The notes beneath the pieces are model-generated. The model was not told the DNA's origin. It did no database searches and saw only the letters and a program-made list of their open reading frames with translations. This document shows positions 1 to 8,174 of a stretch of DNA of 64,000 bases, in pieces. Source of the stretch: Kitasatospora sp. CB01950 (GTDB lineage Bacteria; Actinomycetota; Actinomycetes; Streptomycetales; Streptomycetaceae). Location of the stretch: positions 33,309 to 97,308 of the forward strand of contig NZ_LISX01000013.1 in assembly GCF_001905465.1 (NCBI RefSeq), read 5' to 3'. Positions within the stretch are counted from its first letter, which is position 1, and every line of letters begins with the position of its first letter. Position numbers and translations under genes: made by a program.

Positions 1-226
1 CGCGGAACCGACGGCTGCGGCCCGGGTCGCGGCGGGACGGGCGGGCGGTCGACCAGCGGCGGCCGCCCGGGTCGACCGGCGGCTCGTGGCGCCAGCGCTC
101 GGCCAGCATCCGGGCCCGCGCGGACGGCTCGCTGACGGTGGCGGAGCGGACGAACTCCTCGTCCAGGACCAGACCTTCGAACGGGTCCGGCGGTTCGACG
201 GCGTCGGGCGGGCGATGGTCGGACAT
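1..226 (-). CDS. SCO2583/SCO2584 N-terminal-domain-like protein, 5' part only
   Basis: Read on the minus strand from the ATG at 224-226, this opens MSDHRPPDAVEPPDPFEG and continues with an acidic stretch and the ARMLAERW segment, running off the left edge after about 75 codons. The Pro/Asp-rich start followed by LVLDEEFV is how I remember the N-terminal domain shared by the Streptomyces coelicolor SCO2583 and SCO2584 proteins, whose function is unknown. In that family a membrane segment usually follows, but that part is outside the window. It diverges from the tautomerase-like gene at 337. The assignment rests on recalled similarity of the first 60 residues only. Confidence 0.6.
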   Translation of the reverse strand, partial: MSDHRPPDAVEPPDPFEGLVLDEEFVRSATVSEPSARARMLAERWRHEPPVDPGGRRWSTARPSRRDPGRSRRFR

Positions 227-336
227 TGCGCCAGTATGCCTGCCGACGGTGACATCGCGGGGCTATGTTTTCGATCACGGACGCCACCGCCCCCGGGAGG
301 TTCCCGGGCCGCCGCGCGTCCAGGAGGACTCCCGCC

Positions 337-687
337 ATGCCACAGATCCTGATCGACCACTCGCCCGGCCTGGACTTCGATGCGACGGCGTTCGCGAAGG
401 AAGCCCACCAGCTGATCCCCGAGGTGATCGACACAGCCACCGCCGACTGCAAGACGCTGGTGCGACCCGCCGCCACGCACCTGGTCGGTGACGGTTCGTC
501 GGGCGAGGCGGTCGTCCTGGTCGAGATCAAGATCCTGGCCGGGCGCAGTGCCGAGGCCCGGAGCGAACTGTCCGTCCGGATCACCGACCTGCTGCGCTCG
601 CACATCCGGGTGCCGGCCGCGTTCTGCGTCCAGGTGAGCGAACTCGACCGGGAGACCTACGTGTTCGTCCACCACGCCGGGCACTGA
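337..687 (+). CDS. 5-carboxymethyl-2-hydroxymuconate isomerase-like tautomerase
   Basis: This 116-residue protein begins MPQILIDHSP. Pro1 exposed after Met removal is the general base of the tautomerase superfamily, and the IDHSPGLD and EIKILAGRS segments match 5-carboxymethyl-2-hydroxymuconate delta-isomerases, which act in homoprotocatechuate degradation. An in-frame ATG at 265 would add 24 residues, but the family needs Pro right after Met, and an AGGAGG ribosome-binding site sits about ten bases before 337, so 337 is the start. There is no catabolic operon around it, so the true substrate may differ; many solitary actinobacterial copies have no known role. Confidence 0.85.
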   Translation: MPQILIDHSPGLDFDATAFAKEAHQLIPEVIDTATADCKTLVRPAATHLVGDGSSGEAVVLVEIKILAGRSAEARSELSVRITDLLRSHIRVPAAFCVQVSELDRETYVFVHHAGH

Positions 688-796
688 GACCGGCTGCGGA
701 GGCGCGGTTGTTCGAGGCCGGGGCGGAACGATTCGCCTCGGCCTTGGGCGGTTGGTCAGTTGGCGTCGGCCGGGTCGGGGAGGGTGGGGGCGGCGG

Positions 797-1366
797 TTAC
801 AGGCCCGGGGTGGATTCGTCGAAGAGCAGGCAGCGAGCCCGATTGTCCAGGTCGAGGGTGCGTCCGGAGATGATCTGGCGGCCATCCCTGTCCACGTCCC
901 GGGCGGTGTGGTGGATGCCCTTGACGCCGTCCAGGTCCGGTTGGCGTGCGGTGCGTTCCGGGCGGCCGCTGCGCGGCAGGAAGATCAGATACTCCCAGTC
1001 GCGGGACGGGTCGTGCACCGTGGCGCAGCTGTTCGGCGACAGTCGGACGGTGGTGAACCCCGGGTCGTTGGCGACCGCGGAACGGCCGAAGCCGGCCGCC
1101 CCCGCCCGGGTCAGGTCGAGACGGGGCGTGGGTGCGCTGCTGTGTTTCTGCTGCTCGTACACCCAGACCCGGCCGGGAGTCCGGCCGTTGTAGTTCTCGT
1201 GCTCGTAGAGGCAGAAGGAGTCCGGCGGGCAGGCCGCGACGCCCTGGCCGTGCGTCATCCGGCCGCCGGTGTGCGGGATGTTCGCGGCGTCGGCCGGGTT
1301 TGCGGGGGCGGTGGTGATGGCGAGGAGCAGCAGCCCGGCCGACGTGCGAGTGATCATTTTCGTCAT
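797..1366 (-). CDS. secreted peptidase-inhibitor family I36 protein
   Basis: The predicted protein has 189 residues. It starts with a signal peptide (MTK, then a hydrophobic core with LLLLAI and an alanine-rich cleavage region near residue 25). The mature part carries the CPPDSFCLYEHENYNG segment typical of family I36, the Streptomyces metalloproteinase-inhibitor fold related to beta/gamma crystallins, plus further Cys residues that could form disulfides. A longer reading from 1399 adds 11 residues without improving the signal, and a GGTGGGG site precedes 1366. It probably acts outside the cell, either inhibiting a protease or as a structural crystallin-like domain. Confidence 0.8.
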   Translation of the reverse strand: MTKMITRTSAGLLLLAITTAPANPADAANIPHTGGRMTHGQGVAACPPDSFCLYEHENYNGRTPGRVWVYEQQKHSSAPTPRLDLTRAGAAGFGRSAVANDPGFTTVRLSPNSCATVHDPSRDWEYLIFLPRSGRPERTARQPDLDGVKGIHHTARDVDRDGRQIISGRTLDLDNRARCLLFDESTPGL

Positions 1367-1497
1367 GCCCCACCAACGAGAGCGGATCGGGTCGGGCACG
1401 CGGGCGCTGCTATTCGTGACGTGGCGTCACCCGGGCGGCCGTTCTGCCCTGGGTCGGCCCGGTCGGTGCTGTCGGTCGGGTGGAGGAGGATGTCGGG

Positions 1498-2037
1498 ATG
1501 AGCGGTGCCGAGGCGTTTTTGGAACGGGTGCGACGCGCCGCTGCGGACAGTGAGGACCTCCGGGACACGATCACGCCGGGGGAACTGGAGGCGGTGGAGC
1601 GGCAGTTGGGGTTCCCGCTGCACCCGTTCCTTGCCGCGCTCTACACCACGGTGGGAAACGGCGGGTTCGGCCCGATGGACGGTCTGCTGCGCCTCTGCGC
1701 CCCCGAGTTGACCGACCAGGACGGGAGGACGGGGCTCGGGACCACGCTCCGGTTCAGGGCGGAGGCCGGTTCGGGGCGGCGCTGGCCCGCTGACGTCCTG
1801 CCGATCCTGGCCTGGGGCTGCGGGATGATGGCGTGCGTGGACTGCCGCAGCGCCGACGGCACCGTCCTGCTCTACGAACCGAACGCGAACGAGGGCGCGG
1901 ACACCTCGGCGGCGTGGTTCGTCGACTCGCCCAGCCTGGCCGACTGGTTGCGCACCTGGCTCGACCGGTGCGGCTGGTACGAGGACGACCAGGCGGACCT
2001 GCCCGTGTGGTCGGAGGTGGCGGACAGGCTCCGCTGA
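1498..2037 (+). CDS. SMI1/KNR4 (SUKH) family protein
   Basis: At 179 residues this is a single SMI1/KNR4 domain. The hallmarks are TPGELEAVERQLGFPLHPFLAALY near residues 25-50, followed by VGNGGFGP, the typical helix and glycine turn of the SUKH superfamily. These proteins are often immunity proteins against polymorphic toxins, but no toxin gene is adjacent here. The ATG at 1498 is chosen because a GGAGGAGG site lies about ten bases upstream; an upstream in-frame ATG at 1480 lies inside that site. It diverges from the I36 inhibitor gene. Function unknown; solitary immunity relic or housekeeping SUKH protein are both possible. Confidence 0.85.
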   Translation: MSGAEAFLERVRRAAADSEDLRDTITPGELEAVERQLGFPLHPFLAALYTTVGNGGFGPMDGLLRLCAPELTDQDGRTGLGTTLRFRAEAGSGRRWPADVLPILAWGCGMMACVDCRSADGTVLLYEPNANEGADTSAAWFVDSPSLADWLRTWLDRCGWYEDDQADLPVWSEVADRLR

Positions 2038-2048
2038 CGGACGACTGT

Positions 2049-2290
2049 GTGGTGCTGGGCCCGTTCTATGGCAGCTCGGCGCGACCGGTCAAGGCCCTTG
2101 CCGACGCTGCGAACCCGGAGGAGCTCTTCCGGGGCCAGTGCCAGAACCGCCCGTCCGTCGTCGACGACGACAAGCGCTACCCGGACGGCCGTTGGAGCGA
2201 GGGTTGCACCAACGCCTGGACGCTCTGGGAGGAGATCGTCCCGCTCGGCTGCAAGGGCAGCTGCCAGTGCGTCGGCTCCTACCTGCGGCG
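2049..2290 (+). pseudogene. possible coding remnant, unidentified
   Basis: In frame 3 a stretch that looks protein-like starts at GTG codons 2049/2052 (VLGPFYGSSARPVKALADA), then includes RYPDGRWSEGCTNAWTLWEE and a Cys-rich GCKGSCQC motif. It then runs straight into the transposase relic without a stop. There is no ribosome-binding site. I do not recognise the family. It could be the end of a gene whose front was lost when the ISL3 element inserted or decayed. Confidence 0.25.
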
Positions 2291-2545
2291 GAAGCGTACG
2301 TCGCCCCGGCCCATGACCGTACAGCCGCCATCGCCCCGCGCCGTCGCCGGCCGGATCCTCCAGCGGCCCACGGCGCTGTCGGAGGCCGAGCAGTTCCAGC
2401 TCAAGTCCGTACTGGCCCGCTGCCCCGAGCTCGATGCCCTGACCCGGTACGTCCGTTCCTTCCCCGTCGTGCTCACCGAGCGCCAGGGCGAGCGTCTCCC
2501 CGGAATGGTTCGACGTGGCCCGCCAGGACGACCTGCCCAGCCTCG
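2290..2545 (+). pseudogene. ISL3-type transposase relic
   Basis: The frame at 2350-2500 reads ILQRPTALSEAEQFQLKSVL and then ARCPELDALTRYVRSFPVVL followed by TERQGERLP. This matches my memory of ISL3-family transposases just before the last DDE segment. At 2503 an extra C shifts the frame; after the shift EWFDVARQDDLPSL continues the family sequence for about 14 codons and then homology stops. The N-terminal zinc finger, most of the DDE domain and both element ends are missing, so it is a dead fragment. Confidence 0.7.
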
Positions 2546-2559
2546 GGCGAACTGTTCGA

Positions 2560-2896
2560 CTGCGGCGACGGGCCAGGGGTCGAAGCCTTCGGGGAGGTGG
2601 ATCTCCAGGACGGGCTGCCTTGCGAGCGTTCGGTGAGTGCTTCGTCGTTCCGTCCGGATTGGGGCCGGGCTTCGTCGCATCCGGGCGTTGGGGCGTGGAG
2701 GCGCGGGTGTCCTGGGTCGGGGAGTGGGTGGTCGATCGCGTTGGTGCCGTACTGCCGGTGCGAGGGGTGGTGAGTTCAAGTATTCCGGTGCTCGGAGGGG
2801 GTTGTCACCGTTCCGTGGAAGGAGATTTGGTGCGATTCGGGTGCCTAGGGTTGCGGATGACCGGTAGGGGACCGCGAGTTGACGTGGAGTGGGGAA
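2560..2896 (+). other. intergenic stretch with no convincing gene
   Basis: About 340 bases follow the transposase relic. On the minus strand around 2550-2640 a short protein-like run (LEIHLPEGFDPWPVAAVEQF) suggests another small gene fragment. The rest shows no start, ribosome-binding site or codon bias. The last 40 bases carry the ribosome-binding site of the DUF6624 gene. Confidence 0.4.
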
Positions 2897-3403
2897 ATGG
2901 CATCCGAATTCGAGGCATTGGCCGCTGAGTTGACTGCCATGGCGGCGGCGGATCACGAGGCGGTGCGGCTGGCGAACAGTGCGGATCCGGGGGAGCAGTT
3001 GGCGTGGCGGCGGTTGACTGTGCGGCATGCGGATCGGCTCGGCGAGGTCATGGAGGTGCACGGGTGGCCGACCGCGGAGCTGGTGGGGGAGGACGCGGCT
3101 CGGGCTGCGTGGTTGATTGCGCAGCACGCCGATCGGCAACTTGACGTTCAGCGGCGGGCGTTGGGGTTGATGGAGCGGGCGGTGTGCGCGGGTGCGGCCA
3201 GTCCGGGTGAGCTGGCGTTTCTGCGGGACCGCACGCTGGTGAACGAGGGGCGGAAGCAGGTCTACGGCACGCAGATCGCGGGGGTGAGGGACGGCGCGCC
3301 GGTTCCGTGGCCCTGTGAGGAGCCGGAGCGCATGGACGAGCGGCGTGCGGAGGTCGGCATCCCGCCGTTCGCCGAGTATGTGGCGCGGTTCTCGCCGGCC
3401 TGA
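2897..3403 (+). CDS. DUF6624 family protein
   Basis: This 168-residue protein matches the DUF6624 pattern: an N-terminal helix, then HADRLGEVMEVHGWPTAELVGEDAA, then AAWLIAQHADRQLDVQRRAL and FLRDRTLVNEGRKQVYGTQ. The family is widespread in actinobacteria and its function is unknown; the conserved His and Asp residues in LIAQHAD might bind a metal, but this is a guess. The ATG at 2897 has a GGAG site seven bases upstream; an earlier ATG at 2879 lacks one. It stands alone between decayed sequence on both sides. Confidence 0.88.
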   Translation: MASEFEALAAELTAMAAADHEAVRLANSADPGEQLAWRRLTVRHADRLGEVMEVHGWPTAELVGEDAARAAWLIAQHADRQLDVQRRALGLMERAVCAGAASPGELAFLRDRTLVNEGRKQVYGTQIAGVRDGAPVPWPCEEPERMDERRAEVGIPPFAEYVARFSPA

Positions 3404-4173
3404 CTCGGTTTGGGCGGGGCCGGGTTTCTCTTTTTTGGGGGAGCTTGGAGGACTTCGATGCGCGCAGGACCGTGCCGCGGGCGGGGCGGTATGGGTCGGT
3501 GTTTCGGCGGCAGGGCCGAGGTGTTGTGTCGTTCCTGCGGTGGCGACGCCGGGGTGCCGGCGGTGATGGGGCTGGTGAAGGAGCGTGAACGTGCTGCTCG
3601 GCGGCGGGTGGAGAGCCTTGGCGTCGACCGGTGCGAGGGCACGGAGCAGCGACGCCAGGATCGGTACGACAGCGGCTTCTCGGAGTCATGGAGCCGGATC
3701 GATTCCTGGCCGGCGACGCATTCGGCTTCCGGACTCGCTCTGCTCAACCCGCCGGCGGCATCGGAGGAGATTCGGGCCCGGCATCCCGTTGCCCGGTGAT
3801 CGCGCCGAGTCTCTGCGATGTCCGACCCGCTGACGTCGACGAGTTCTTCGAGGGGCCGCAGCCTGGTGCGAGGCAAGGGCTGGCAAGGACGGCTGCTGCG
3901 ATCAGGGCGGCGTGGGGCAGCGAGCGTCTGTAGAAGAGGATTGACGGATGGTCAGGTTCGGGAGCGGCGAGCATCCTTTCTTGAGATGATCATGAAGCCT
4001 TGGCTTGCGGACCGGGGGCGCGGTGAGCGGATCAGATGAGCGGATCAACAGGGGCGGCTTCGGCTGAACCCCGCGCCCGGGTTCGCCGAGGCGCCCGACG
4101 TGCGGCTCGCTCCCGGGCACTGCGCCGCGCCGTCCGTCCCCGCCCAGTCGTGATCAACATGCAGGAGTACCAC
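3404..4173 (+). other. 770-base region without a supportable gene
   Basis: None of the open frames here has a ribosome-binding site with family-like sequence. Base composition is less strictly biased than in neighbouring genes, with several ordinary A/T-containing codons in every frame, which suggests old degenerated coding DNA. A frame ending at 3933 gives a plausible helical tail (ARTAAAIRAAWGSERL) but no recognisable start. The final 15 bases hold the CAGGAG site used by the transporter at 4174. Confidence 0.5.
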
Positions 4174-5451
4174 GTGAGTCAGACCAGCACACTGTCACCC
4201 GAGGGTCGTCAGGGGGACGCAGCCCCGGACGGTCGGCCCTGGCTGGTGCGTCGAGGGCTGCTCCTGGAGTCCGGCCCGCAGCGCAGGCTGGCGCTCGGGG
4301 GCTTCGTCAACCAGCTCGGCACTGCGGCCTTCCTGGCGACGGCGCCGCTGTACGCGCTGCGGGTGGTCGGCCTGCCGATCGGGCAGGTCGGACTCGGCCT
4401 CGGGGTCGCGGGAGTGGTCGGCCTGCTCGCCGGTCCGCCCGTCGGGCATCTCGCCGACCGTCGCGGCCCTCGCGGCGTCTTCCTGGTCACCCTGTTGATC
4501 CAGGCCGTTTCCGTGCTGTCGCTGCTGTTCGCCCACTCGTTCGTGGCGTTCATGGTGTCCATGGCGGTGACCGACCTGGCCGGTGCCTCGGGGGGCGCGG
4601 CGCGCGGCCCGATGATCCGCCGGTTCGGCGGTGACGAGGTGCCGAAGTTCCGCTCCTACCTGCGCTCGACCGCCTTCCTGGCCAGTACCTTCGGCGCGCT
4701 GGCCGCCGGTGTGGTGATCCAGCTCGACTCCGGCTCCGCCTACCGCGCCCTCATCGTCGTCAACGCCTTGACGTTCATCGGCTGCGCGGCCGTCATGCTC
4801 GGGGTGCCCAAGCTGGAACCGCTGCCCGCATCGACCGGGTCGAACCGGTGGCTCGCGCTCAGGGACAAGCCGTACATGGCGTTCGTGCTGCTGGACGGCA
4901 TCCTGTGGATCCAGGGCGAGGTGGTGACCTACGCCCTGCCGCTGTGGGTGGTCCTGCACACCGATGCGCCGCGCTGGTTCACCGGCATCGCGCTCGCCGT
5001 CAACACCGTGATGGTGGTGGTCCTTCAGATCCGGACCAGCCGCGGGATCAAGGGCGGCCAGGTCGCCGGCCGGGCCACTCGGCGCGCCGGGCTGGCGTTC
5101 CTGGTCGGCATGGCGGTCATCGCGACGGCCTCGGGCCTGCCGGGCTGGGCCGCCGCGGCGGTCATGACGGTCGGCGTCGCGATCCACACCGTGGGTTCGC
5201 TGTGGCACGCGGCCGGGTCTATGGAGCTGCGGTTCCGGCTGGCACCCGCGCACGCGCAGGGGCAGTACTCCGGCGTGTTCGGTCTCGGCATGGGCCTCTG
5301 CTACACCGTCGCTCCCGGCCTGCTCGGCCTGCTCTGCCTGAGCTGGGGCGTCCCCGGCTGGCTGGTCATGGGCAGTGTCTTCGTCGCGGCCGGTCTGGCC
5401 ATGCCGTTCGTGGTCCGATGGGCCGGACAGTCCCGGGAGCTCGGCGCCTGA
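4174..5451 (+). CDS. MFS transporter
   Basis: The 425-residue product is a major facilitator superfamily transporter with about 12 hydrophobic segments. A cytoplasmic N-terminus precedes the first helix (LALGGFVNQLGTAAFLATAP). The loop between helices 2 and 3 carries GHLADRRGPRG, the usual MFS motif A. I chose the GTG at 4174 because a CAGGAG site lies seven bases before it; the in-frame ATG at 4036 would add arginine-rich, non-helical sequence. Substrate is unknown; the fold class includes many drug and sugar exporters. A strong hairpin follows its stop. No regulator is adjacent. Confidence 0.88.
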   Translation: MSQTSTLSPEGRQGDAAPDGRPWLVRRGLLLESGPQRRLALGGFVNQLGTAAFLATAPLYALRVVGLPIGQVGLGLGVAGVVGLLAGPPVGHLADRRGPRGVFLVTLLIQAVSVLSLLFAHSFVAFMVSMAVTDLAGASGGAARGPMIRRFGGDEVPKFRSYLRSTAFLASTFGALAAGVVIQLDSGSAYRALIVVNALTFIGCAAVMLGVPKLEPLPASTGSNRWLALRDKPYMAFVLLDGILWIQGEVVTYALPLWVVLHTDAPRWFTGIALAVNTVMVVVLQIRTSRGIKGGQVAGRATRRAGLAFLVGMAVIATASGLPGWAAAAVMTVGVAIHTVGSLWHAAGSMELRFRLAPAHAQGQYSGVFGLGMGLCYTVAPGLLGLLCLSWGVPGWLVMGSVFVAAGLAMPFVVRWAGQSRELGA

Positions 5452-5457
5452 GCGGGC

Positions 5458-5479
5458 GGACCGGGGCCCGGGCCGGTCC
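5458..5479 (+). terminator. hairpin terminator after the MFS gene
   Basis: GGACCGG at 5458-5464 pairs perfectly with CCGGTCC at 5473-5479 around an 8-base loop, seven bases after the transporter stop codon. There is no long T run, as is common in Streptomyces. Confidence 0.6.
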
Positions 5480-5670
5480 TTCGGAGGGTCCGGGCTCCTT
5501 TGAGCAGACCCTGAGTTGCACCGGAGTACCTGTCCTCATGAACGGACGGACCGAGGATCGCCCGATTCGGCCGACCCGGCAGGCGGGAGCATGCGGGGGC
5601 GGCGAGATTCTCTGCGGGGTTGTTCGGCGGCCGTGTTGCCGTCGGTGGGGGCCTCGCGGTGGTCGGAAGG

Positions 5671-6303
5671 TCAACGGTGCTGCGGGGAAGGGGGGTCGGG
5701 CGGGCTGCGGTAGGCGGCCGGGATGTCCCATTCGATGAGGGAAGCGGGGAACCAGGTCACCGGTTTGGTGTCGGTGCGGGTGTTGGCCCAGGTGGCGAGG
5801 CGGGCGGCGGTGGGGTGGTCGGGGAGGAGGTCGCGGGCGTCGGTGCGGATGTCGAGGTCGCGTACGGCGTCGTGGTGGAGGTCGTTGCAGAGCCAGCTGT
5901 GCAGCCACCCGCAGTCGTATCCGAGGACTTCCCAGCCGAGTTCGCGTCCGCCCGGGGTGGTGGCGAGGGCGTGTGCGCGGTCGTCGCCGGTGGGGGTGGG
6001 GTCGGTGACGCGGGGGAGGAGGACCGGTTCGTGGGCCTGGCCCGTGTGGATGTCGGCGAGGATGGCGGGGAGGTGGGCGACCGGCACCAGTAGGGCGTAG
6101 AGGCGTGCGTCTGCGGGGAGGGGCGCGCAGGCCGTCAGGGCGTCCTGCGGGGTGGCGAACCGGGTGTCGTCCGCCGGGAGTTGGTCGATCAGGCAGGCGG
6201 ACGCCGTGGTCAGTCGCTCGACCCGGGGGAGGCCGGGGCCGGTCATGGGCCCCGGGACGGCGACGAAGTAGCAGCAGAGCCGTTCGTGGGGCGCTTCCTC
6301 CAC
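5671..6303 (-). CDS. hypothetical protein
   Basis: This 210-residue soluble protein is not one I recognise. It has good codon bias throughout. Features include a Cys pair near the start (LCCYFV), a central LGYDCGWLHSWLCN segment rich in Trp and Cys, and a C-terminal Pro/Ser tail. No membrane segment or signal peptide is seen. The ATG at 6303 is the first start; in-frame ATG codons further in (for example PMTG at about residue 20) cannot be excluded. It may share a transcript with the DUF4345 gene read in the same direction upstream. Confidence 0.75.
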   Translation of the reverse strand: MEEAPHERLCCYFVAVPGPMTGPGLPRVERLTTASACLIDQLPADDTRFATPQDALTACAPLPADARLYALLVPVAHLPAILADIHTGQAHEPVLLPRVTDPTPTGDDRAHALATTPGGRELGWEVLGYDCGWLHSWLCNDLHHDAVRDLDIRTDARDLLPDHPTAARLATWANTRTDTKPVTWFPASLIEWDIPAAYRSPPDPPSPQHR

Positions 6304-6359
6304 CGGGCGGGTCCTCCCCGGGTGATACGGGCTTCTCCGACCGGGGGTGGACGGTGGGC

Positions 6360-6456
6360 CGATCGTCGCAGGTCAGGTGGTGCGGACGAGACCCGGCCGG
6401 ACGCCGCGCGGCGCCGGACGTGGGCGGTGAGTCGATCGTCGCAGGTCAGGTGGTGC
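6360..6456. repeat. 24-base direct repeat pair
   Basis: An identical 24-base sequence lies at 6360-6383 and 6433-6456. The second copy overlaps the last codons and stop of the DUF4345 gene. The bases between them form a GC-rich near-palindrome around CGCCGCGCGGCG. It looks like a small duplication of the gene end and may also act as a terminator. Confidence 0.7.
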
Positions 6457-6853
6457 TCTCGGCGGGCCGGTGCGGTTCGGGGTCGGTGCCGGCCAGCCAG
6501 AGGAAGAGGGGCGGCAGGGCCAGTTCGACGGCGCCGAGGACGATCTGGAACCAGTGCGGCCAGCCGTGCACGGCGAGGGAGAGGAGCCGGCCGAGGGCGC
6601 CGAGGAAGAAGATGCCGGCCAGCCCGCGGACGGCGGTGGTGCGGATCGGGGACTGCCGGGCGGCCCGGAGCCAGGCGATGCCGTAGCCGGCGAAGATCGC
6701 GCCGAAGAAGCGTCCGAGGCTGTCGACGGTCGCGTCGGCCGAACTCTCGCCGGGGATCGCGGCGTTGCCGGCCAGGACGTGGAACAGTCCGATCGCCACG
6801 CACGCGTACCCCATGGTCAGCATCAGCCCGCGCAGCGCCTTGGCCTTCGTCAT
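6446..6853 (-). CDS. DUF4345 membrane protein
   Basis: At 135 residues with four hydrophobic segments, this fits DUF4345: MLTMGYACVAIGLFHVLAG, then a short loop, LGRFFGAIFAGYGIAWLRAA, RGLAGIFFLGALGRLLSLA and a final IVLGAVELALPPLFLWLAG. It sits in the cell membrane; its activity is unknown. It diverges from the TetR gene at 6945, and the spacer between them holds two copies of a palindromic site, so it is very probably the target of that repressor. Confidence 0.9.
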   Translation of the reverse strand: MTKAKALRGLMLTMGYACVAIGLFHVLAGNAAIPGESSADATVDSLGRFFGAIFAGYGIAWLRAARQSPIRTTAVRGLAGIFFLGALGRLLSLAVHGWPHWFQIVLGAVELALPPLFLWLAGTDPEPHRPAESTT

Positions 6854-6874
6854 GGCAGTGCCACCCCCGTGTTA

Positions 6875-6931
6875 GTAGACACGTGTCAACCAGTGCTGCC
6901 AGGCTACGCGTCACTGGTAGACACGTGTCAA
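6875..6931. promoter_or_regulatory. two identical operators between DUF4345 and TetR genes
   Basis: GTAGACACGTGTCAA occurs at 6875-6889 and again at 6917-6931. Each copy holds the perfect palindrome GACACGTGTC. The centres are 42 bases apart, four turns of the helix, so two regulator dimers would sit on one face. The position between divergent starts (6853 and 6945) marks them as binding sites of the TetR-family protein. Confidence 0.85.
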
Positions 6932-6944
6932 GTAGCATGGGTCC

Positions 6945-7553
6945 GTGCCTCCCCGCCAGCGTCTCAGCCCCGCCGACCGTCGTGCCCAACTCCTGGGCGT
7001 CGCATCACAGTTGTTTGCGGCGCAACCGTACGACGAGGTGCTGATGGAGGACGTCGCGGAGCGCGCCGGGGTCTCCCGCGCGCTGCTCTACCGGCACTTC
7101 CCGAGCAAGCGCGACCTGTTCGCCGCGCTCTACCGGCAGGTCTCCGACCAACTGCTCGCCAGCACGCGGTTCGACCCCGCCGACTCCCTGGTCGAGCAGC
7201 TCGCCGAGGGCCTGGACGCGCACATCGAGTACTTCGCGGAGAACCGCAACACCGTGCTCGCCGCGAACCGGGTGCTGGCCGGCGACCGGTTGGTCCGGAC
7301 GGTCATGGACGACGAGCTCGACGCCCTGCGCGAGCGGCTGCTCGGCGTGCTCCCGATCGGCGACGACCGGGCCCGGCAGGCGGTGTCCGGAGTCCTGAAG
7401 AGCTGGCTGGTGTTCGTCCAAGTCCTGTGCGTGGACTGGCTGATCGACCCGCACTGCACCCGCGCCGAACTGCGCGACGTCTGCATCGGCGCGGTCCTCG
7501 GTGCGATCCGGCCGCTGCTGGACGAGGACCCCGCCCCGGACTGGCCGCGCTGA
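6945..7553 (+). CDS. TetR/AcrR family repressor of the DUF4345 gene
   Basis: This is a 202-residue TetR-type regulator. Residues 10-60 form the DNA-binding domain, with LLGVASQLFAAQPYDEVLME and the helix-turn-helix VAERAGVSRALLYRHFPSKR. The rest is an alpha-helical ligand pocket with a Cys/Trp segment (LVFVQVLCVDWLID). The GTG at 6945 gives the usual short N-terminal arm. The start lies 14 bases after the second operator copy, so the protein likely represses itself and the divergent DUF4345 gene. The ligand is unknown. Confidence 0.92.
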   Translation: MPPRQRLSPADRRAQLLGVASQLFAAQPYDEVLMEDVAERAGVSRALLYRHFPSKRDLFAALYRQVSDQLLASTRFDPADSLVEQLAEGLDAHIEYFAENRNTVLAANRVLAGDRLVRTVMDDELDALRERLLGVLPIGDDRARQAVSGVLKSWLVFVQVLCVDWLIDPHCTRAELRDVCIGAVLGAIRPLLDEDPAPDWPR

Positions 7554-7596
7554 GCACGCGCTGCGCGCTGAGCAGATACAACGCGCTGGGCATGGG

Positions 7597-8168
7597 CTAC
7601 GCGTACTTCAGGAGCAGTTCCGGCATCCGCGGGTCCTGGTGGGTGAAGCCCAGGCCCGGCCAGTGGCGGTCGAGGGCGGCGATGGCGGTCATCTCCTCGG
7701 GGGCGAGCCGGAGTCGAACACGGCGATGTTCTGGCGCAGCCGTGCGGGGTCGGTGCTCTTGGCCACCAGGGGGATGCCGCGTTGGAGCAGCCGGCGCAGC
7801 ACGACCTGCGGGACGGTCCGGCCGTGGGCGGCGGCGATGCGGCGCAGGACCGGGTCGGCGTGCAGGTCGGGATTGCCCTGGGTGGGCGGGCCCCGGGACT
7901 GGAGGACGGTGCCGTGGCGGTCGTGCGCGGGGCCGAGTTCGGTCTGCTGGTGGAAGGGGTGGGTCTCGCACTGGTGGACGGCGGGGGCGATCCGGCTGTG
8001 GGTGACCAGGTCGAGGAAGCGGCCGGGGTGGAGGTTGGAGACGCCGATGGCCCGGACGCGTCCCTCGCCGAGGAGTTCCTCCCTGGCCCGCCAGGCGCCG
8101 AAGACGTCGTTGAACGGCTGGTGCATCAGGTACGGGCCGAGGTGGTCCAGGCTCAGGTTGTCGAGGAG
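7597..8168 (-). pseudogene. aldo/keto reductase relic, front half missing
   Basis: Read on the minus strand from about 8168, the sequence LLDNLSLDHLGPYLMHQPF, GRVRAIGVSNLHPGRFLDL and HPFHQQTEL matches aldo/keto reductases from the strand holding the catalytic-site loop onwards. The first ~90 residues, with the Asp-Tyr part of the tetrad, are absent. Around 7700 the frame shifts, after which the C-terminus is readable in another frame (LAPEEMTAIAALDRHW, ending LLLKYA). The truncated end abuts the regulator relic on the other strand, so one deletion removed both gene fronts or their spacer. Confidence 0.75.
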
Positions 8169-8174
8169 GCCGCC

